DNA of 64,000 nucleotides, from assembly GCF_004123835.1 (NCBI RefSeq), contig NZ_MZMU01000012.1, forward strand, positions 682,001 through 746,000, read 5' to 3'. Of this stretch, positions 51,415-60,054 are shown piece after piece. A program made the position numbers and the translations under genes. Origin of the DNA: Rhizobium leguminosarum. Lineage in GTDB: Bacteria; Pseudomonadota; Alphaproteobacteria; Rhizobiales; Rhizobiaceae. Position 1 is the first letter of the stretch. Every line of letters begins with the position of its first letter. Below the pieces are notes generated by a model. That model searched no databases and was not told where the DNA came from. It saw only the letters and a list, made by a program, of their open reading frames with translations.

Positions 51415-52432
51415 GAGGAGCCCCGCAGTCGAGGAGCAGAAACGCAAGGGGCTTCGGGTTGCGTTCGCGGTCTCCATCGGCTTCACACTCGCAGTATCTG
51501 CGGGGGCTATCGTGCCCTTCCTCGGTCCGCTCTTTGCCGCCCAGTTTCTGCTCGGAAGTTCGCGGCCCATGCCGCTTGCGAAGACCATCGGCGCGGCGAT
51601 GGTCATCCTGATCGCCGGGATGGCGATGATGGTTCTGACCAACGTGCTCGGCGACCGTCCGGCGCCGTTTCTTCTGATCCTGGGGCTAACTTATTTTGCG
51701 TGCTTCGCCGCACAGTCGACGGGAAAGGGAGGACCGGCCGTCTTTCTCGTGCTCGTCGTTTCGATCATCGTGCCGCTGCTCGGCATCCTGAATAAGGAAC
51801 TCGCCAATTCCATCCTGTCCATCCTGGTCGCCGGGGTGTTGTCGGGCGCGGTTCTGATGTGGCTCGCCCATGCGGTCTTTCCCGAACCGCTCTCCGGGGA
51901 GGTCGAGGCAGTGGCGGTCGACGAGCGGCCGCCCGCCTTGCTTCGGGCGCTGGCAAACACGGTCATCCTTTTGGGCTCCGTCGTGATCTGCCTGACGAGC
52001 GACAACCTGACGGCTGCGGCAGTCATTCCCATAACAGTGGCGTCGCTGCTCGGACAGCTCGACGTCGGCGCGAGCGGGCGGGCAGCGATGGGGCTCGTGC
52101 TCGTCAATCTGTTCGGTGGCGTGCTCGCCTCCGTCGCGTATGCCGCGCTGTCGCTGCGCCCTAATCTCCTCTCGATCTTCCTCATCGTTCTCGTCGTCGT
52201 CCTCCTGCTCGGAGGGCGCGCAGCCGCCCGCTCGAAGGACGCGCCGGTATTTGCCGGCGCCCTGACGACCTTCCTGATCCTCTTCGGCCTCGGGGTCTCG
52301 CCTCTGCCGGGGAGTGCTGCAGAATCCTTCGCCACCCGCATCGTCTATGTCGCGGCGGCCTTGATCTACGCGCTGCTCTTTGCCGCGATCCTGTGGCCGC
52401 GGACCAGCAACGCGAAGAGGATATCGGCATGA
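51404..52432 (+). CDS. DUF2955 integral membrane exporter (AaeB/fusaric-acid-resistance-like)
   Basis: The 342-aa protein has about ten hydrophobic spans in two halves, e.g. VAFAVSIGFTLAVSAGAIVP and SILVAGVLSGAVLMWLAHAV. It fits the DUF2955 group related to aromatic-acid exporters. Its start lies inside the end of the hlyD gene, so both are translated from one message as an inner-membrane plus adaptor efflux pair. No outer-membrane factor gene is present, so a shared TolC would be needed. The substrate is unknown. Confidence 0.82.
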   Translation: MSTERSPAVEEQKRKGLRVAFAVSIGFTLAVSAGAIVPFLGPLFAAQFLLGSSRPMPLAKTIGAAMVILIAGMAMMVLTNVLGDRPAPFLLILGLTYFACFAAQSTGKGGPAVFLVLVVSIIVPLLGILNKELANSILSILVAGVLSGAVLMWLAHAVFPEPLSGEVEAVAVDERPPALLRALANTVILLGSVVICLTSDNLTAAAVIPITVASLLGQLDVGASGRAAMGLVLVNLFGGVLASVAYAALSLRPNLLSIFLIVLVVVLLLGGRAAARSKDAPVFAGALTTFLILFGLGVSPLPGSAAESFATRIVYVAAALIYALLFAAILWPRTSNAKRISA

Positions 52433-52455
52433 CGCACTTTGCTTCGGCAGCGACC

Positions 52456-52566
52456 TGAAACGTTAAAGCGCGTCGCGTCAAAGCGGATTCATGCTGCGCG
52501 CTTTAAGCCTTTGATTATGCATTTCGTTATCCCAAAACCGCTGCGCACTTTTGGGCGAATGCATTA
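52456..52566. repeat. Intergenic mosaic of short palindromes
   Basis: The first part is AAAGCGCGTCGCGTCAAAG...GCGCGCTTTAAG. The second (52514-52566) has ATGCATTTCG...CGAATGCATTA arms around CCAAAACCGCTGCGCACTTT. The core ACCGCTGCGCACTTTT is shared with the element at 53498-53553, and more distantly with 24880-24929. Confidence 0.65.
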
Positions 52567-53424
52567 GCCGCCGGTCTCGAAACCAGGATAAAGCGTCATT
52601 CCGCCGTCGACATAGATCGTCGAGCCGACGATGTAATCGGTGAAATCAGACGCGAGCCACACCGCTGTTCGGCCGATCTCTTCCGCCTCGCCGATGCGCT
52701 TATACGGGATGAGCTTCATCAGCTCAGCGTAGGCTTCCGAGGTTTGCCAGGCGCTGGTATTGATCGGCGTGCGAATGGCGCCGGGGGCGATGCTGTTGAC
52801 GCGGATGCGCTTTTCGGCGACCTCCTGGGCCAAGCTTTTCATAAGGAGCATCAGCCCGCCTTTCGACGCGGCATAGTTCACGTGTCCGGCCCAGGGAATG
52901 ACTTCATGGACCGAGCTGATGAATACGATCTTGCCGGCTGCCACGGAAACGTCAGGCCGGACGCCCCGCCGGAGAAACTCCCGGACGGCCGCGCGCGAAC
53001 ATAGAAACGCGCCCTTGAGGTTGACGTTCATGACGGTGTCCCATTGGGCGCTCGTCATCTCGTGAAAGGGGGCATCCCTTTGAAGTCCGGCGTTGTTGAC
53101 GAACACGTCGACCGTGCCGAACTCCTCGATGGCGGTGGCGAACATCGCCTCGACCTGCGCCTCGTTGGAGACGTCGGCCGCGACCGCAAGCGCGCGCCCA
53201 CCGCCCTGTTGGATCTCGTCGACGACCTGCGTGGCGTCCTCTGGGGCCGTGACGTAGTTGACGACCACGTTCGCTCCGGCCTTGCCCAGAGCAAGGGCGA
53301 TCCCACGACCGATCCCGGAATTGGCGCCGGTAACGAGGGCAGTCTGGCCCTTCAGCAGATGGACCGGTGACAGGATTGGGATTACCGGTTGAGGCAATTG
53401 CCGGTTCTCGTAGTAATTTTCCAT
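52564..53424 (-). CDS. Short-chain dehydrogenase/reductase (SDR)
   Basis: The 286-aa oxidoreductase has the SDR cofactor motif TGANSGIGRGIA, the structural VNNAG and the catalytic triad: Ser in VFISSVHE, Tyr/Lys in NYAASKGGLML, with Asn in NVNLKGAFL. It ends DYIVGSTIYVDGGMTLYP, the classical closing strand of the glucose-1-dehydrogenase-like subgroup. The residue at the end of strand 2 (NYVTAP) suggests NADP(H) or mixed use, not decided. The ATG at 53424 follows GAGGAGTGG. It is downstream of a large glycosidase on the same strand. Confidence 0.9.
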   Translation of the reverse strand: MENYYENRQLPQPVIPILSPVHLLKGQTALVTGANSGIGRGIALALGKAGANVVVNYVTAPEDATQVVDEIQQGGGRALAVAADVSNEAQVEAMFATAIEEFGTVDVFVNNAGLQRDAPFHEMTSAQWDTVMNVNLKGAFLCSRAAVREFLRRGVRPDVSVAAGKIVFISSVHEVIPWAGHVNYAASKGGLMLLMKSLAQEVAEKRIRVNSIAPGAIRTPINTSAWQTSEAYAELMKLIPYKRIGEAEEIGRTAVWLASDFTDYIVGSTIYVDGGMTLYPGFETGG

Positions 53425-53497
53425 GATGACCACTCCTCGTTTGCCGGAACCGAGCGGCCCGGCGTGAATTCGGTCGGCGTCGCCGAGCACTTGCGCC

Positions 53498-53553
53498 TAG
53501 AGCATTTCCGTTTTTCTTCGAACCGCTGCGCACTTTTGCTGAAATTGCTCTAG
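53498..53553. repeat. Dispersed palindrome with ACCGCTGCGCACTTTT core
   Basis: AGAGCATTTC and GAAATTGCTCTA arms flank a core CCGCTGCGCACTTTT shared with 52514-52566. It sits in the gap between the SDR and glycosidase genes and just past the glycosidase stop, where it could act as a transcription barrier. Confidence 0.65.
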
Positions 53554-56255
53554 GAGGTCTTGGCGCGTTCAAGCCACGCCTCAGCGGACCCCGAGGCGAA
53601 GAGATGCATCCCCCGCGCGATGAACCCGGTCCAGCCCGTCTGGTGGTTCGCGCCAAGACCGGCGCCGTTGTCGCCGTGAAAATATTCGTAGAACTGCAGG
53701 CAGTCTCGCCAGTACTGATCGTCCTGGAACCTGGCTTGCCCGCCGAACACGGGCCGCCTGCCGTCCTTTCCTCGCAGGAAGATGGCCGACAAACGCTGGG
53801 TAAGTTCTTCAGCGACCTGATAGAGGTTCATGTGACGGCCGGATCCCGTGGGACATTCAACGATGAAATCGTTGCCATAGTAGCTGTAGTATTGCAGCAG
53901 CGCCCGGATAATCAGCCCGTTCATCGGCATCCATATCGGGCCGCGCCAATTCGAGTTTCCGCCAAACATGCCGCTGTCGGATTCTGCCGGCAGATAGGCT
54001 ACGCGGTGCTCATGATCGCCGACCTGGAAGACGTAGGGGTGCTCATCGTGGTAGCGCGACAGTGCCCTGATGCCATAAGGACTGAGGAATTCGTTCTCAT
54101 CGAGCATCGTCGACAGCACGCGACGAAGCTTGTTCTCGTCCAGTATCGAGGCGAGCTGACGATTGGCGTGACCCGGCTTGCGCGGGTCATGGATGAAGGC
54201 GATCAATTCCGGGCGCGTATCGAAGAAATGCTTCATCTGCCTGGTGACCTCGGGGTACCGTTGGTAGAGGTCGCCCTCGAAGGTGGTGGCGGCGCAAAGC
54301 GGCAGCAAGCCGACCATCGAGCGGACCTTGAGACGCTGGGCCTGCCCATTCGGCAGGCGGAGGACGTCGTAGAAGAACCCATCTTCCTCGTCCCACATTC
54401 CGACCTCATCGCCTGCATGGATCATCGCCGAGGCTATCCATAGGAAATGCTGCGTGAATTTGAGCACCATCTCCTCGCCGCCGGCGCCCTTGAGAGCCAG
54501 TTCGGTGGCTATCTCCATCATGTTTTGGCAGTAGAGCGCCATCCATGCGGTGCCGTCGGCCTGTTCCAGGTAACCCCCAGTCGGCAACGGCGCACTGCGG
54601 TCGAACACCCCGATATTGTCTAGCCCAAGGAAGCCGCCTTCGAAGACATTCTTGCCGGATCGGTCCTTGCGGTTGACCCACCAGGTGAAGTTCAGAAGCA
54701 GTTTCTGGAAGGACCTCTGCAGCCAGGCGACGTCGCCCTTGCCTGACCGCGCCTGCTCCAGACGGTAGGTAAAGATCGTCGCCCAGGCATGGACGGGTGG
54801 ATTGACGTCGCCGAAATTCCACTCGTAAGCCGGTATCTGCCCGTTCGGATGCATGTAGGCTTCGCGCAGCATCAGATCGATCTGATCCTTGCCGAAGTCG
54901 GGATCGACCATCGTCAGAGCGATCACCTGGAATGCCAGATCCCAGGCCGCATACCAGGGGTATTCCCACTTGTCCGGCATGGAGATGATGTCGGCATTGT
55001 ACATGTGATGCCAGCCGACGTTGCGCTGTTCGATCCGGCGCTTCGGATCGAACGGATCGACGCCGTGTTCGTCCAGCCATCTGTTCACGTCGTATAGATA
55101 GAACTGCTTGCCCCACATCATGCCTGCCAGAGCCTGACGCATGACATCGGCGGCGTCGGCCGTCATCGATGGCGGCGTGATCGAAGCGTAGAACTCGTCG
55201 GCTTCGCGCCGCCGCGCCTGCATCGCGTCGTCGAACGAACGATCGAACATTGGCCGGACATTCTTGGATACTGCCGGCGGCACGTCACAGAGCCGCAGCC
55301 GCAACGTCCGGGATTGCCCGGCATCCACGATGACGACGTAATGTGCCGCGGCCTTGGTTCCGATCTGCTGCGGGTTCACGGCGTCGGTACGAGCGCGCAC
55401 GACGAAGCTGTCGATCCCGTCCTTGACGAACGGAGTAGTGCTTGGGACGCCGAACAGACGTTGCGTGTTCGTCTCGTTTTCGGTGAACAGCAGTGCCGGC
55501 GAACCGTCGCAATAGAGATATCGTGTCGCGTCCGCCGGCTGCCCGGGCGCGACTTTGGCCGCGATCACAGCCGGGGCGTCATTCTGCTCCACACGTTCCA
55601 GCGTTGGCTTTTCACCCTCTTCACCCCAGGACCACCTATTCCTGAACCATAATGTCGGCAGCACGTGCAGGGTGGCCGCTTCCGGACCGCGATTGGCAAT
55701 GGTGATCTCGACAAGAATGTCCTCGGGTGCTGCCTTGGCATATTCGATGAAGACGTCGAAGTAGCGATCGGCGTCGAACACGCCGGTATCGATCAGTTCG
55801 TATTCGAGCTCGCCTTTCCCACGCCGGCTATTGGTGTTCACCAGGTCGTCGTAGGGGTAGGCGGCTTGAGGATATTTGTAGAGATACTTCATGTAGGAGT
55901 GGGTCGGCGTCGAATCCAGGTAGAAGTAGTACTCCTTCACATCCTCGCCGTGATTGCCCTCGCTGTTGGTAAGGCCGAACAGCCGTTCCTTCAGGATGGG
56001 ATCGTGTCCATTCCAGAGGGCCAGCGCAAAACACAGCCGCTGCTTGCTGTCGCTGATACCCGCCAGACCGTCTTCGCCCCAGCGATAGGCGCGCGACCTG
56101 GCCTGGTCGTGGGTGAGGTAGTCCCACGCATCGCCACCCTCGCTGTAATCCTCGCGAACGGTTCCCCACTGCCGTTCGGACAGGTAGGGACCCCATTTCT
56201 TCCAGTCGGCTTTTCCGTCTCGCGCTTCCCGGAGGCGCTGGGATTCAGCATTCAT
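53550..56255 (-). CDS. MGH1-like/GH63-related glucosidase
   Basis: This 901-aa soluble enzyme looks like the MGH1/GH63-type (alpha/alpha)6 glycosidases: WGPYLSERQWGTVREDYSEG at the N-terminus, a beta-sandwich about 100-330, then the barrel with WYAAWDLAFQVIALTMVDPD, IPAYEWNFGDVNPPVHAWAT, GGFLGLDNIGVFDRS, and SNWRGPIWMPMNGLIIRALL. The family acts on mannosylglycerate, glucosylglycerate or alpha-glucosides; the substrate here is not decided. Codon GTG precedes the ATG at 56255; I chose the ATG. Its partner SDR follows. Confidence 0.85.
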   Translation of the reverse strand: MNAESQRLREARDGKADWKKWGPYLSERQWGTVREDYSEGGDAWDYLTHDQARSRAYRWGEDGLAGISDSKQRLCFALALWNGHDPILKERLFGLTNSEGNHGEDVKEYYFYLDSTPTHSYMKYLYKYPQAAYPYDDLVNTNSRRGKGELEYELIDTGVFDADRYFDVFIEYAKAAPEDILVEITIANRGPEAATLHVLPTLWFRNRWSWGEEGEKPTLERVEQNDAPAVIAAKVAPGQPADATRYLYCDGSPALLFTENETNTQRLFGVPSTTPFVKDGIDSFVVRARTDAVNPQQIGTKAAAHYVVIVDAGQSRTLRLRLCDVPPAVSKNVRPMFDRSFDDAMQARRREADEFYASITPPSMTADAADVMRQALAGMMWGKQFYLYDVNRWLDEHGVDPFDPKRRIEQRNVGWHHMYNADIISMPDKWEYPWYAAWDLAFQVIALTMVDPDFGKDQIDLMLREAYMHPNGQIPAYEWNFGDVNPPVHAWATIFTYRLEQARSGKGDVAWLQRSFQKLLLNFTWWVNRKDRSGKNVFEGGFLGLDNIGVFDRSAPLPTGGYLEQADGTAWMALYCQNMMEIATELALKGAGGEEMVLKFTQHFLWIASAMIHAGDEVGMWDEEDGFFYDVLRLPNGQAQRLKVRSMVGLLPLCAATTFEGDLYQRYPEVTRQMKHFFDTRPELIAFIHDPRKPGHANRQLASILDENKLRRVLSTMLDENEFLSPYGIRALSRYHDEHPYVFQVGDHEHRVAYLPAESDSGMFGGNSNWRGPIWMPMNGLIIRALLQYYSYYGNDFIVECPTGSGRHMNLYQVAEELTQRLSAIFLRGKDGRRPVFGGQARFQDDQYWRDCLQFYEYFHGDNGAGLGANHQTGWTGFIARGMHLFASGSAEAWLERAKTS

Positions 56256-56258
56256 CAC

Positions 56259-56652
56259 GCGCCCTCGCGGTCACTGATAATTGGCGTGCCATATCGCCTT
56301 CAAAGGAGGCAGTGGTCCATGACCATGACTTCGTGATCAAGCGGCTGAACTGAAAGAGAGGTAGGTATGGCGGCCCATCTACACTCCCGCAAAAGGCAGA
56401 GGGGAGATCCTGCACGCGGTCGATTTAGCCTGCGCGCTGAACTCCGCTTTTGTAAGTGTGTTACTGTAACATACGTCAGAGATCGGTTCCGCGACTACGC
56501 CTGGAGCTGTCTTTGCTATAAATTTGTAGCAAAAGACGACTTGGCCGATGTTTAGCTATCAATCCTCCTCCACTCGGAGGAGTATGCGGCACGAGCGAAG
56601 ATACAATAGTCGACAGCCTACACACCATGTCTGCCCGCAAGGAGGATTTGAG
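56259..56652. other. Intergenic region with a GTATGTTAC-type palindrome and a hairpin
   Basis: No gene is supported. It contains the regulatory palindrome at 56456-56474 and an inverted repeat at 56508-56537 (GTCTTTGCTA...TAGCAAAAGAC, one bulged base), both ahead of the DUF3300 gene. It is divergent between the glycosidase and DUF3300 genes, so either could be controlled. Confidence 0.5.
56456..56474. promoter_or_regulatory. GTATGTTAC-type palindrome upstream of the DUF3300 gene
   Basis: GTGTGTTAC-T-GTAACATAC differs from the palindrome at 49799-49817 by one arm base plus the centre. It lies about 190 bp before the DUF3300 ATG. Confidence 0.6.
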
Positions 56653-58017
56653 ATGGCTAGACCTCACGCTTTGTTACTCGCCACGGGCCTGTTCCTGCCT
56701 TTTGCAGGGTTCCCGTTTTCGCCACATCTGACTCTGACCGCCGCCGCGCAGGAGCCGGCCGCCTCCAGTCCCGTCGCGGCGGAAGACGACGCGCCGGCGC
56801 CGCTGAGCGAGGACGAACTCGAAATCCTGGTGGCGCGGATCGCGCTATATCCGGACGAACTGGTTGCGCTCGTCACGTCGGCGTCGCTCTATCCACTACA
56901 GGTCGTGGAAGCAGCCCGGTTCCTCGAAACCTTGAAGAAGCAGCCCAAGCTCAAGCCGAAGACGACGTGGGATGGCAGCATCGTATCGCTGCTGAATTAC
57001 CCTCAGATCGTGACGATGATGAGCGAGGATCTGGACTGGACGCAGTCTCTCGGAGAGGCGCTTGCCTACCAGCAGAAGGACGTTCTGATCGCCATACAGC
57101 AACTGCGCGACAAAGCGGTCGCCGACGGCATCATCAAGACCGATGACAAGATCAAGGTCAGCCAGGAGAACGACAACGTGGTGATCGTCTCCGCCAGTCC
57201 TGAGAAGATCTACGTTCCGCAATACGCGCCGGAGATGCTGTATGAACCGAACTATGTGGCCGAGCCTATCGGCTATTATTCCGAGCCGTATCCGAACTAC
57301 TACTATCCGACCGCCACCTTTTTCGCGGGCGTGGTGACGGGAGCGGTGTGGGCCGCCGCCGTCGACTGGAACCGCTGGGGCGTATGGGGCGGGCGCTGGA
57401 ACGGCAATGTCGACATCGACTGCAACAACTGTTTGAACAACATCAACGGCAAGGTGAATATCAACGACGTCGACTGGAAGAACGTCGACCGCAGCAAGAT
57501 CGGGTTCGACAGCGCGCAGTTCAACAAGATCGACCGCAGCTCCTTCCGGACCAGTATCGAGGCGAACGCCGGCAGCCGGGTCGGAGCAAGAGGCAACGAC
57601 CGTGCGAACACGATCCGCGACCAGCCAGGCAAAGTCAGTGTCAACGATGTCCGCAAGAGCAAGATCGATGCGGACAGGGTAAATGCTACTCGCAACAAGG
57701 CAGGCAATACAGCAGCGGCTGGGGGCGGGAAGGTAGCGCAGGCTGCGCAGAACCGCAGGCCCGACGCAAGAACGCCGAACAGGGCTGCCGAAAACGCAAG
57801 GCCCGGAGTCAACGCCAAACGCCCGGTCGCAAAGCCGAAGCCTGCTGCCCGGGTCGACAGCCGGCCCAGAAAGCCGTCGGCCCTTGGTCAGGTCGACAGT
57901 GGCAGGCGCGCTGAGATGCAGTCCAACCGCGGCAGACAGGCCATGGCCGGCGGCAATCGCGGTGGCGGCGGCAGAGAAATGCGCCGCGGCGGTGGCGGCG
58001 GCGGCCGTCGTCGATAA
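56653..58017 (+). CDS. DUF3300 family exported protein
   Basis: The 454-aa protein has a signal peptide (ALLLATGLFLPFAGFPFSPH), then the DUF3300 domain: LVARIALYPDELVALVTSAS, LYPLQVVEAARFLETLKKQP and QYAPEMLYEPNYVAEP, ending with a tryptophan-rich WNRWGVWGGRWNGN, a CNNC pair and a low-complexity Arg/Gly/Asn tail. Family members are periplasmic or surface proteins of unknown role and often precede DUF2950 genes, as here (20-bp gap). The ATG at 56653 has AAGGAGG upstream. Confidence 0.85.
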   Translation: MARPHALLLATGLFLPFAGFPFSPHLTLTAAAQEPAASSPVAAEDDAPAPLSEDELEILVARIALYPDELVALVTSASLYPLQVVEAARFLETLKKQPKLKPKTTWDGSIVSLLNYPQIVTMMSEDLDWTQSLGEALAYQQKDVLIAIQQLRDKAVADGIIKTDDKIKVSQENDNVVIVSASPEKIYVPQYAPEMLYEPNYVAEPIGYYSEPYPNYYYPTATFFAGVVTGAVWAAAVDWNRWGVWGGRWNGNVDIDCNNCLNNINGKVNINDVDWKNVDRSKIGFDSAQFNKIDRSSFRTSIEANAGSRVGARGNDRANTIRDQPGKVSVNDVRKSKIDADRVNATRNKAGNTAAAGGGKVAQAAQNRRPDARTPNRAAENARPGVNAKRPVAKPKPAARVDSRPRKPSALGQVDSGRRAEMQSNRGRQAMAGGNRGGGGREMRRGGGGGGRRR

Positions 58018-58037
58018 CCAGAAGAAGGAGGAAAGTC

Positions 58038-58994
58038 ATGACAAAGTCAGTCAGAAACATGCTTCTGGGTTCGGTGTTCGCTCTTGCGGCTCTCGCCACC
58101 GATCCGGTTCCGGCATCTGCCGCAGAGCCATCCGATGCGACCGTCATCTCAGGCTTCGCCTCGCAGAGCGATCCGCCCGTATTCGAGACGCCGGAACAGG
58201 CCGTCGACGCCTTCAAGGCGGCCCTGGCGGCTGATGATTTCGACAAGTTTACGGCGCTGCTGGGTATCGATGCAGCCAAAGCAAGGGCAGGCGAAGGCGT
58301 GATGGACACCTACGCACAGATCCGGGACGGCACGAAGAAGAAGATCGTCATGAAGGACGTCGATGACCGCAAGACCATCGAGATCGGCGACAAATTATGG
58401 CCTCTGCCATTTCCGATCGTGAAAGGCGAGGATGGCAAATGGAGTTTCGACACCTATGCCGGGTTCGAGGAGATCATCGATCGTCGCGTCGGCGAGAACG
58501 AATTGCAGACCATCGACACGATGCAGGCCTATGTCGACGCTCAAAAGGAATATTCTTCCGCCGACCACGACGACGACGGCGTTCTGGAATATGCCCAGAA
58601 ACTGATCAGCAGCGACGGCAAAACCGATGGTCTCTATTGGTCGCCTGATCTGGGCGAGGGGGATAGCCCGGCGGGCAACGCTCTCGAAGACAATGCCGCG
58701 CTTGATAAGGCCAAGGCCGGCGAAGGCTATTACGGCTATCGCTACAGGATCATCGACGGCCAGGGACCGAACATCGCGGGCGGAGAGTTCGATTATGTGA
58801 TCAACGGCAACATGATCGCAGGATTCGCCCTTATCGCCTGGCCGATCCGATATGGCGAAACCGGCGTGCACACCTTCGTCGTCAACGCGAACGGCACGGT
58901 CTACCAGGCCGATCTCGGCCGGGAGACCGAAAAAATAGCTGCTGGCGTCAGGACCTTCAACCCGGGTGACAATTGGGACGTGACTGCTGATTGA
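58038..58994 (+). CDS. DUF2950 family exported protein
   Basis: The 318-aa protein has a signal peptide (NMLLGSVFALAALATDPVPA) and the DUF2950 domain: FETPEQAVDAFKAALAADDF, FPIVKGEDGKWSFDTYAGFE and EYSSADHDDDGVLEYAQKLI with an acidic DHDDDG that resembles a calcium loop. It ends GGEFDYVINGNMIAGFALIA and GVHTFVVNANGTVYQADLG. Function is unknown. It is linked to the upstream DUF3300 gene with AAGGAGG before the ATG, so the two are almost surely one operon, acting together in the envelope. Confidence 0.85.
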   Translation: MTKSVRNMLLGSVFALAALATDPVPASAAEPSDATVISGFASQSDPPVFETPEQAVDAFKAALAADDFDKFTALLGIDAAKARAGEGVMDTYAQIRDGTKKKIVMKDVDDRKTIEIGDKLWPLPFPIVKGEDGKWSFDTYAGFEEIIDRRVGENELQTIDTMQAYVDAQKEYSSADHDDDGVLEYAQKLISSDGKTDGLYWSPDLGEGDSPAGNALEDNAALDKAKAGEGYYGYRYRIIDGQGPNIAGGEFDYVINGNMIAGFALIAWPIRYGETGVHTFVVNANGTVYQADLGRETEKIAAGVRTFNPGDNWDVTAD

Positions 58995-59073
58995 ACGAGG
59001 GTTGCGCGTGTTGGGAACCAAGTCTGCTCCACCTCGTTGCCGCTTCGTACCTGACAATGCAAAGGAGGAAACG

Positions 59074-59307
59074 ATGATTTCCGCAGATCAGATTCGTGAA
59101 CATATGGAAGTGCGGACCGCCGACGGCACCCATATCGGCACAGTCGATCATCTCGACGGCCCCACGCGCATCAAGCTGACGAAGCTCGACTCGGAAGACG
59201 GCAAGCACCACTTGATCCCGATGGATTGGGTCGACCACGTGGATGCTCACGTCCATCTGTCGAAGAACGCCAGGGATGTCCGGATGCAATGGGCTACCAT
59301 CAACTGA
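59074..59307 (+). CDS. DUF2171 family protein
   Basis: The 77-aa soluble protein matches DUF2171 (PRC-barrel-like): IREHMEVRTADGTHIGTVDH, RIKLTKLD and the closing DWVDHVDAHVHLSKNARD. Family members are small stress-associated proteins of unknown biochemistry. ATG at 59074 has AAAGGAGG upstream. The gene is followed by a hairpin (59317-59340) and starts a set of small stress-type genes (DUF2945, DUF3008, Gre factor). Confidence 0.88.
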   Translation: MISADQIREHMEVRTADGTHIGTVDHLDGPTRIKLTKLDSEDGKHHLIPMDWVDHVDAHVHLSKNARDVRMQWATIN

Positions 59308-59316
59308 CAGCCGGTC

Positions 59317-59340
59317 GGCTGCGGCTTGCGGGCCGCAGCC
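59317..59340 (+). terminator. Stem-loop after the DUF2171 gene
   Basis: GGCTGCGGC (59317-59325), loop TTGCGG, GCCGCAGCC (59332-59340) form a perfect 9-bp stem ten bases after the stop. Only TCCTT follows, so it is a weak terminator or an RNA-stabilising hairpin. Confidence 0.4.
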
Positions 59341-59353
59341 TCCTTGGAACAGG

Positions 59354-59401
59354 GAGCATAATGTCGTCCGAAAACCGCTCACACTTTTCGGCATCATGCT
59401 C
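59354..59401. repeat. Dispersed palindrome, copy 2
   Basis: GAGCATAATG...CATCATGCTC with the CCGAAAACCGCTCACACTTT core matches 24880-24929 with about one change. It ends four bases before the AAGGAG ribosome site of the DUF2945 gene, so its hairpin would lie in the 5' leader. Confidence 0.75.
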
Positions 59402-59416
59402 ATAAAGGAGCCCGCC

Positions 59417-59623
59417 ATGTCGAAGCAACTAAAGAGGGGCGATGAGGTCAGCTGGAATACCAGCCAGGGAAAGACCGAGGGCAGGGTGGTCAAAAAGCAG
59501 GCCGGTCCGACGATCAAAGGCCACAGCGTGAAGGCATCGAAAGCCGAGCCGCAATATATTGTCGAGAGCGACAGGTCGGGAAAGCGCGCCGCACACAAGC
59601 CTGACGAACTCAGGAAGCTTTGA
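59417..59623 (+). CDS. DUF2945 family (HVA1/TUDOR-like) protein
   Basis: The 68-aa basic protein has the DUF2945 layout: RGDEVSWNTSQGKTEGRVVK, TIKGHSVKASKAEPQYIVES and the closing RAAHKPDELRKL. It is small and beta-rich; relatives occur widely in rhizobia and fungi as hypervirulence-associated domain proteins with unknown biochemistry. The ATG at 59417 has AAAGGAG upstream, immediately after a dispersed palindrome. The DUF3008 gene follows by 36 bp. Confidence 0.88.
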   Translation: MSKQLKRGDEVSWNTSQGKTEGRVVKKQAGPTIKGHSVKASKAEPQYIVESDRSGKRAAHKPDELRKL

Positions 59624-59659
59624 GCCGGCGGTCGCTGATTTGAGCAAGAGGAGATCGAT

Positions 59660-59845
59660 ATGCCAGCCAAGTCCAAAGCCCAGCAGAAGGCGGCAGGCGC
59701 CGCACTTTCTGCCAAGCGTGGCGAGACGCCGAAGAGCGAACTCAAAGGCGCCTCGAAACAGATGGCCGAATCCATGAGCGAAAAACAGCTCGAGGAGTTC
59801 GCATCAACCAAGAGGAAAGGCAAACCTCAGCACGTCTCGAAATGA
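59660..59845 (+). CDS. DUF3008 family small basic protein
   Basis: The 61-aa protein is very basic and reads PAKSKAQQKAAGAALSAKRG, SELKGASKQMAESMSEKQLE and ends FASTKRKGKPQHVSK, the DUF3008 pattern. It is likely unstructured alone. The AAGAGGAGATC upstream gives a clear start. It and the DUF2945 gene are probably co-transcribed. A charge this high suggests nucleic acid binding, which I infer only. Confidence 0.88.
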   Translation: MPAKSKAQQKAAGAALSAKRGETPKSELKGASKQMAESMSEKQLEEFASTKRKGKPQHVSK

Positions 59846-60054
59846 GAGATGTCGAACCGCCATGCGTCAAGACGTTCCCGTCCCTTAACCGCTACGGGGC
59901 CGTGATCTTGAAAGCGTGCCTCCGCCGCCGGCGACGGCTGCCTATGAGGCAAGATTGGCGGTTCATCCGCGGTCGGTGTATGGTTTTGACAATCGTTTCG
60001 AGGCAATTTGCCCATTAGCTAGAAGAGCGCATCGCGCTAAAACGGAGTCCGAGA

